From JBQCDV01 sp051960855 (GTDB lineage Bacteria > Actinomycetota > Actinomycetes > JAJZTN01): 21,367 bases of DNA. How positions within the stretch are numbered: position 1 is the first letter of the stretch; each line of letters begins with the position of its first letter. The notes under the pieces are model-generated. The model did no database searches. It worked only from the letters and a program-made list of their open reading frames with translations, and was not told where the DNA came from. The stretch lies in the NCBI GenBank assembly GCA_051960855.1, contig JBQCDV010000088.1:1-21367 (forward strand), written 5' to 3'. Below are positions 19,221-21,367 of the stretch, piece after piece. The translations under genes were made by a program, and so were the position numbers.

Positions 19221-21083
19221 ATGAGCATCCTGAGAACCAAGAGCGTGGAGGAGATCCTCGCTCAGGGGGGCGACGACACCGGCGATGACCACGGCCATCT
19301 GCGCCGCAAGCTCGGCCCCATCGACCTGATCGGCTTCGGCATCGGCGTCGTCATCGGCACGGGGATCTTCACCCTCACCGGCATCGAGGCCAGCAAGCAT
19401 GCCGGCCCGGCCGTGCTGCTCTCGTTCATCATCGGCGGGGTCGTGAGCCTGCTCGCGGCTCTCTGCTATGCGGAGCTGGCCTCCAGCGTCCCGACAGCAG
19501 GCTCGGCCTACACCTACGCCTACGCGACGATCGGGGAGATCTTCGCCTGGATCATCGGGTGGGATCTGCTGCTGGAGTTCGCCCTCGGAGCGGCCAGCGT
19601 CGCCCGCGGCTGGTCGGCCTATCTCGCCAACCTCTTTGGTCTACCCGCCCAGTGGTTCACCGAGGACGCGACCATCAACGTCGGAGCCCTGGCGATCGTG
19701 GTCTTCCTCGGCATCATCGCCGCTGTCGGCGTCAAGCAGTCGTCCTGGGTGGCCGTGGCACTCGTCGCCATCAAGGTGACCATCTGCGTCTTCGTCATCG
19801 TCGCCGGCCTGTTCTTCATCAAGGCGTCCAACTACTCGCCCTTCATCCCCCCGGCCAAGCCCGAGGGCTCCACCGGCCAGGGCGTGAAGGAGACGATGGT
19901 CCAGCTCATCTTCGGCATCCAGCCCGTCGCCTTCGGCATCGCAGGCGTGCTGTCCGCGGCCGCTGTCGTCTTCTTCGCCTACACCGGCTTCGAAGCCGTC
20001 GCGAACATGAGCGAGGAGACCCGCAAGCCTGGGCGCGATCTGCCTCTGGGCCTGCTCGGCACGCTCGGCATCGCCACTGTGCTCTACGTCGGGGTGTCGT
20101 TCGTCGTGACCGGAATGCTGAACTACACCAAGCTCAACACTGCCGCCCCCATCGCGGATGCCTTCGATGCCGTCGGAGCGCACTGGGCGGCCAACCTCGT
20201 CTCGATCGCCGCCGTCTGCGGCCTGACTTCGGTGATCCTGGTCGACCTCGTTGCGATGTCACGCATCGGCTTCGCTGTTGCCCGCGACGGGATGCTGCCT
20301 CCGAGCGCCGCAAAGGTCCATCCCCGCTTCGGCACGCCGATCCGCGTCACCGTCGCCGCGACCATCCTCGTGGCGGCCCTCGCGACCTTCGTCAAGCTCG
20401 AGGTGCTCGCCGACCTCGTGAGCATCGGCACCCTGGCGGCGTTCGTCATGGTCTCCGTCGCTGTGCCGATCCTGCGCCGCACCAAGCCGGACCTGAAGCG
20501 GCGCTTCCGCGTCCCGCTCAACCCCGTCATCCCGATCCTGTCCGCCCTCGCGTGCCTCTACCTCATGCTCAACCTCACCGTCGAGACCTGGATCCGCTTC
20601 GTGGTGTGGCTCGTCATCGGATTCGTCCTCTACTTCGGCTACGGCCGGCGCCGCGCGGCCGCCCGTCGCGCCGCAGCCGAACAGCGGCTGGGCATCGACG
20701 GATCGCGTGAGCACAGCCCGGTCGACGACGCTGCGAACACGCGATCCGGGGTAAGAGACGGAGAGACCGTCATCGACCTGCGAGGAGGCACGACCGTGAG
20801 CGACTCCCGACACGGCGACTCGAATGCCGCTGCCGACGGCGAGCGTGACCCGCACGCCTACTACGACGACGAGAAGACCGGCGCCGATATCGGCACGCCC
20901 GATGGGAACGTCGAGCGCGTCGGCAGCGGAGTGGTCGGACCCCACGAGGCCGGCCGCACCGGCGCCGGCAGCATCATCGGCGGCGGCGTGGCCGACGACC
21001 GCGATCTGCGCGAGCAGCCCGAGAAGCACGTCGACCTCCGCGACGACCGGCACACAGCCCCCCACCGCGAGATGCCGTACTAG
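19221..21083 (+). CDS. APC-superfamily amino-acid permease (CAT/YfnA-like) with a long C-terminal tail
   Basis: The 620-residue permease of the amino acid-polyamine-organocation superfamily has a cytosolic N-terminus (RTKSVEEILAQ...HLRRKLGPIDL, typical of the cationic amino acid transporter group), then about 12 spans. TM1 carries GIGVVIGTGIFTLTG, the substrate-binding unwound segment, and TM6 FFAYTGFEAVANMSEE. The spans end near residue 485, after VVWLVIGFVLYFGYGRRR. The remaining ~135 residues are hydrophilic and low in complexity, unusual for the family. Inside this tail an SD (GAGGAGG, 20782-20788) stands seven bases before an in-frame GTG at 20796, so the last 95 residues could be a separate protein. 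The start ATG follows AGGGG closely. It may import aromatic or other amino acids for the adjacent tyrosine pathway; the substrate is not determinable. Confidence 0.94.
   Translation: MSILRTKSVEEILAQGGDDTGDDHGHLRRKLGPIDLIGFGIGVVIGTGIFTLTGIEASKHAGPAVLLSFIIGGVVSLLAALCYAELASSVPTAGSAYTYAYATIGEIFAWIIGWDLLLEFALGAASVARGWSAYLANLFGLPAQWFTEDATINVGALAIVVFLGIIAAVGVKQSSWVAVALVAIKVTICVFVIVAGLFFIKASNYSPFIPPAKPEGSTGQGVKETMVQLIFGIQPVAFGIAGVLSAAAVVFFAYTGFEAVANMSEETRKPGRDLPLGLLGTLGIATVLYVGVSFVVTGMLNYTKLNTAAPIADAFDAVGAHWAANLVSIAAVCGLTSVILVDLVAMSRIGFAVARDGMLPPSAAKVHPRFGTPIRVTVAATILVAALATFVKLEVLADLVSIGTLAAFVMVSVAVPILRRTKPDLKRRFRVPLNPVIPILSALACLYLMLNLTVETWIRFVVWLVIGFVLYFGYGRRRAAARRAAAEQRLGIDGSREHSPVDDAANTRSGVRDGETVIDLRGGTTVSDSRHGDSNAAADGERDPHAYYDDEKTGADIGTPDGNVERVGSGVVGPHEAGRTGAGSIIGGGVADDRDLREQPEKHVDLRDDRHTAPHREMPY
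20796..21083 (+). CDS. Possible nested small protein within the permease tail
   Basis: A GTG at 20796-20798, in frame with the permease, has a near-ideal SD (GAGGAGG) at seven-base spacing. It would encode a 95-residue, highly charged, glycine-rich protein (DSRHGDSNAAADGERDPHAYY at the start, SGVVGPHEAGRTGAG in the middle) with no membrane span. Either it is an internal start producing a free copy of the tail, or two genes have been joined by loss of a stop. Function unknown. Confidence 0.35.
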   Translation: MSDSRHGDSNAAADGERDPHAYYDDEKTGADIGTPDGNVERVGSGVVGPHEAGRTGAGSIIGGGVADDRDLREQPEKHVDLRDDRHTAPHREMPY

Positions 21084-21143
21084 CTATCGTGGCTCTTCCC
21101 AGATGAGGGTGTAGGTCGGCCGGGCGCGTCGGTCCGCAGATAG

Positions 21144-21202
21144 ACGTCGAGGTCTCCCGACGACGGAGGTTCCTGCGCCATCCATCCGAAAGACCTCGAC
21201 GT
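21144..21202 (+). promoter_or_regulatory. 12-bp inverted repeat enclosing the transposase start
   Basis: ACGTCGAGGTCT (21144-21155) is a perfect inverted repeat of AGACCTCGACGT (21191-21202), separated by 35 bases. The right arm includes the first two bases of the GTG start codon (21201-21203). Read-through RNA from outside could fold and hide the start. Confidence 0.55.
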
Positions 21203-21367
21203 GTCCGACGCTACCCCGCCGGCCGGCTTCGGCCGCCCTCACCTGACCGCCTTCGCTCGACTCGACGGCCTCGGTCTGAGCGTGACCGGACAACGACTTG
21301 AACCGGATCGTGCGGTCCTCGCGTGCCGCGTGGTGGAACCAGATCAGTGGTGCCGACGGTGCGGCAG
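21201..21367 (+). CDS. ISL3-family transposase, N-terminal fragment (runs off the window)
   Basis: From GTG at 21201 the frame stays open to the window edge (55 codons). It reads LTAFARLDGLGLSVTGQ, then RLEPDRAVLACRVVEPDQW and the zinc-finger start CRRCG, the characteristic opening of ISL3 transposases, whose N-terminal zinc-binding domain precedes a DDE catalytic domain. Only the first part is visible, so intactness cannot be judged. I chose the GTG because no ATG lies upstream in frame within the element; its SD is poor and a downstream start is possible. Confidence 0.78.
   Translation, partial: MSDATPPAGFGRPHLTAFARLDGLGLSVTGQRLEPDRAVLACRVVEPDQWCRRCG

Larger units (their letters stand above)
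21091..21367 (+). mobile_element. Left end of an ISL3-like insertion sequence (cut by the window edge)
   Basis: Seven bases after the permease stop the sequence turns into GGCTCTTCCCAGATGAGGG, which resembles the terminal inverted repeats of ISL3-family elements as I remember them, and a transposase-like reading frame starts about 110 bases further on. If the family's 8-bp target duplication applies, the flanking copy would be GCTATCGT (21083-21090). The right end is not in the window, so the boundaries rest on one end only. Confidence 0.65.

Noticed and set aside
1..21367. CRISPR array or toxin-antitoxin pair
   Set aside because: No regularly spaced repeats were found, and no small adjacent gene pair has toxin or antitoxin features.

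Overview
The window is GC-rich chromosomal DNA from an actinomycete (high-GC Gram-positive). Three things support this. Gene order from clpS to rdgB follows the Mycobacterium tuberculosis block Rv1331-Rv1341. The CysO/Mec/CysM cysteine pathway is present. Several genes start directly behind a TANNNT -10 box, the leaderless pattern common in actinobacteria. I cannot name a genus.

Layout. (1) 3-2668, minus strand: the edge of a contractile injection system (phage-tail-like, eCIS type) locus, with a tail sheath, a PAAR-like DUF4280 tip protein and a lipoprotein with a septum-formation-like domain. (2) 2740-4846, minus: cytochrome P450, a GroES-like co-chaperonin and a DUF3618 membrane protein. 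(3) 4947-7527, plus: a BCP-type peroxiredoxin that runs in the wrong frame into an APH(3')-like kinase gene, a tRNA-Leu(TAG) on the minus strand, and a pirin; a strong hairpin follows. (4) 7601-13362, minus: clpS, DUF2017, mec, cysO, cysM, murI, an MBL-fold hydrolase of the Rv1339 type, rph and rdgB, mostly tightly packed or overlapping. The rhomboid gene found between cysM and murI in mycobacteria is absent. (5) 13398-15566, plus: pncB and pncA (NAD salvage) and a 48-residue membrane protein, divergent from clpS across a perfect 25-bp palindrome that carries mirrored -10 boxes. (6) 15717-19144: homogentisate dioxygenase on the minus strand, divergent from an unrecognised 290-residue protein coupled to fumarylacetoacetase; together this is the lower tyrosine pathway without a recognisable maleylacetoacetate isomerase. 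(7) 19221-21083: an APC-family amino-acid permease with a long hydrophilic tail that contains its own SD-GTG start. (8) 21091-21367: the left end of an ISL3-like insertion sequence, cut by the window edge.

Most genes are ordinary actinomycete housekeeping. The points most worth a second look are the unknown gene between hmgA and fahA, the injection-system edge with its lipoprotein, the clpS/pncB palindrome, the CysO tail that continues past Gly-Gly, the probable one-base frameshift in the peroxiredoxin, and the nested start in the permease tail.
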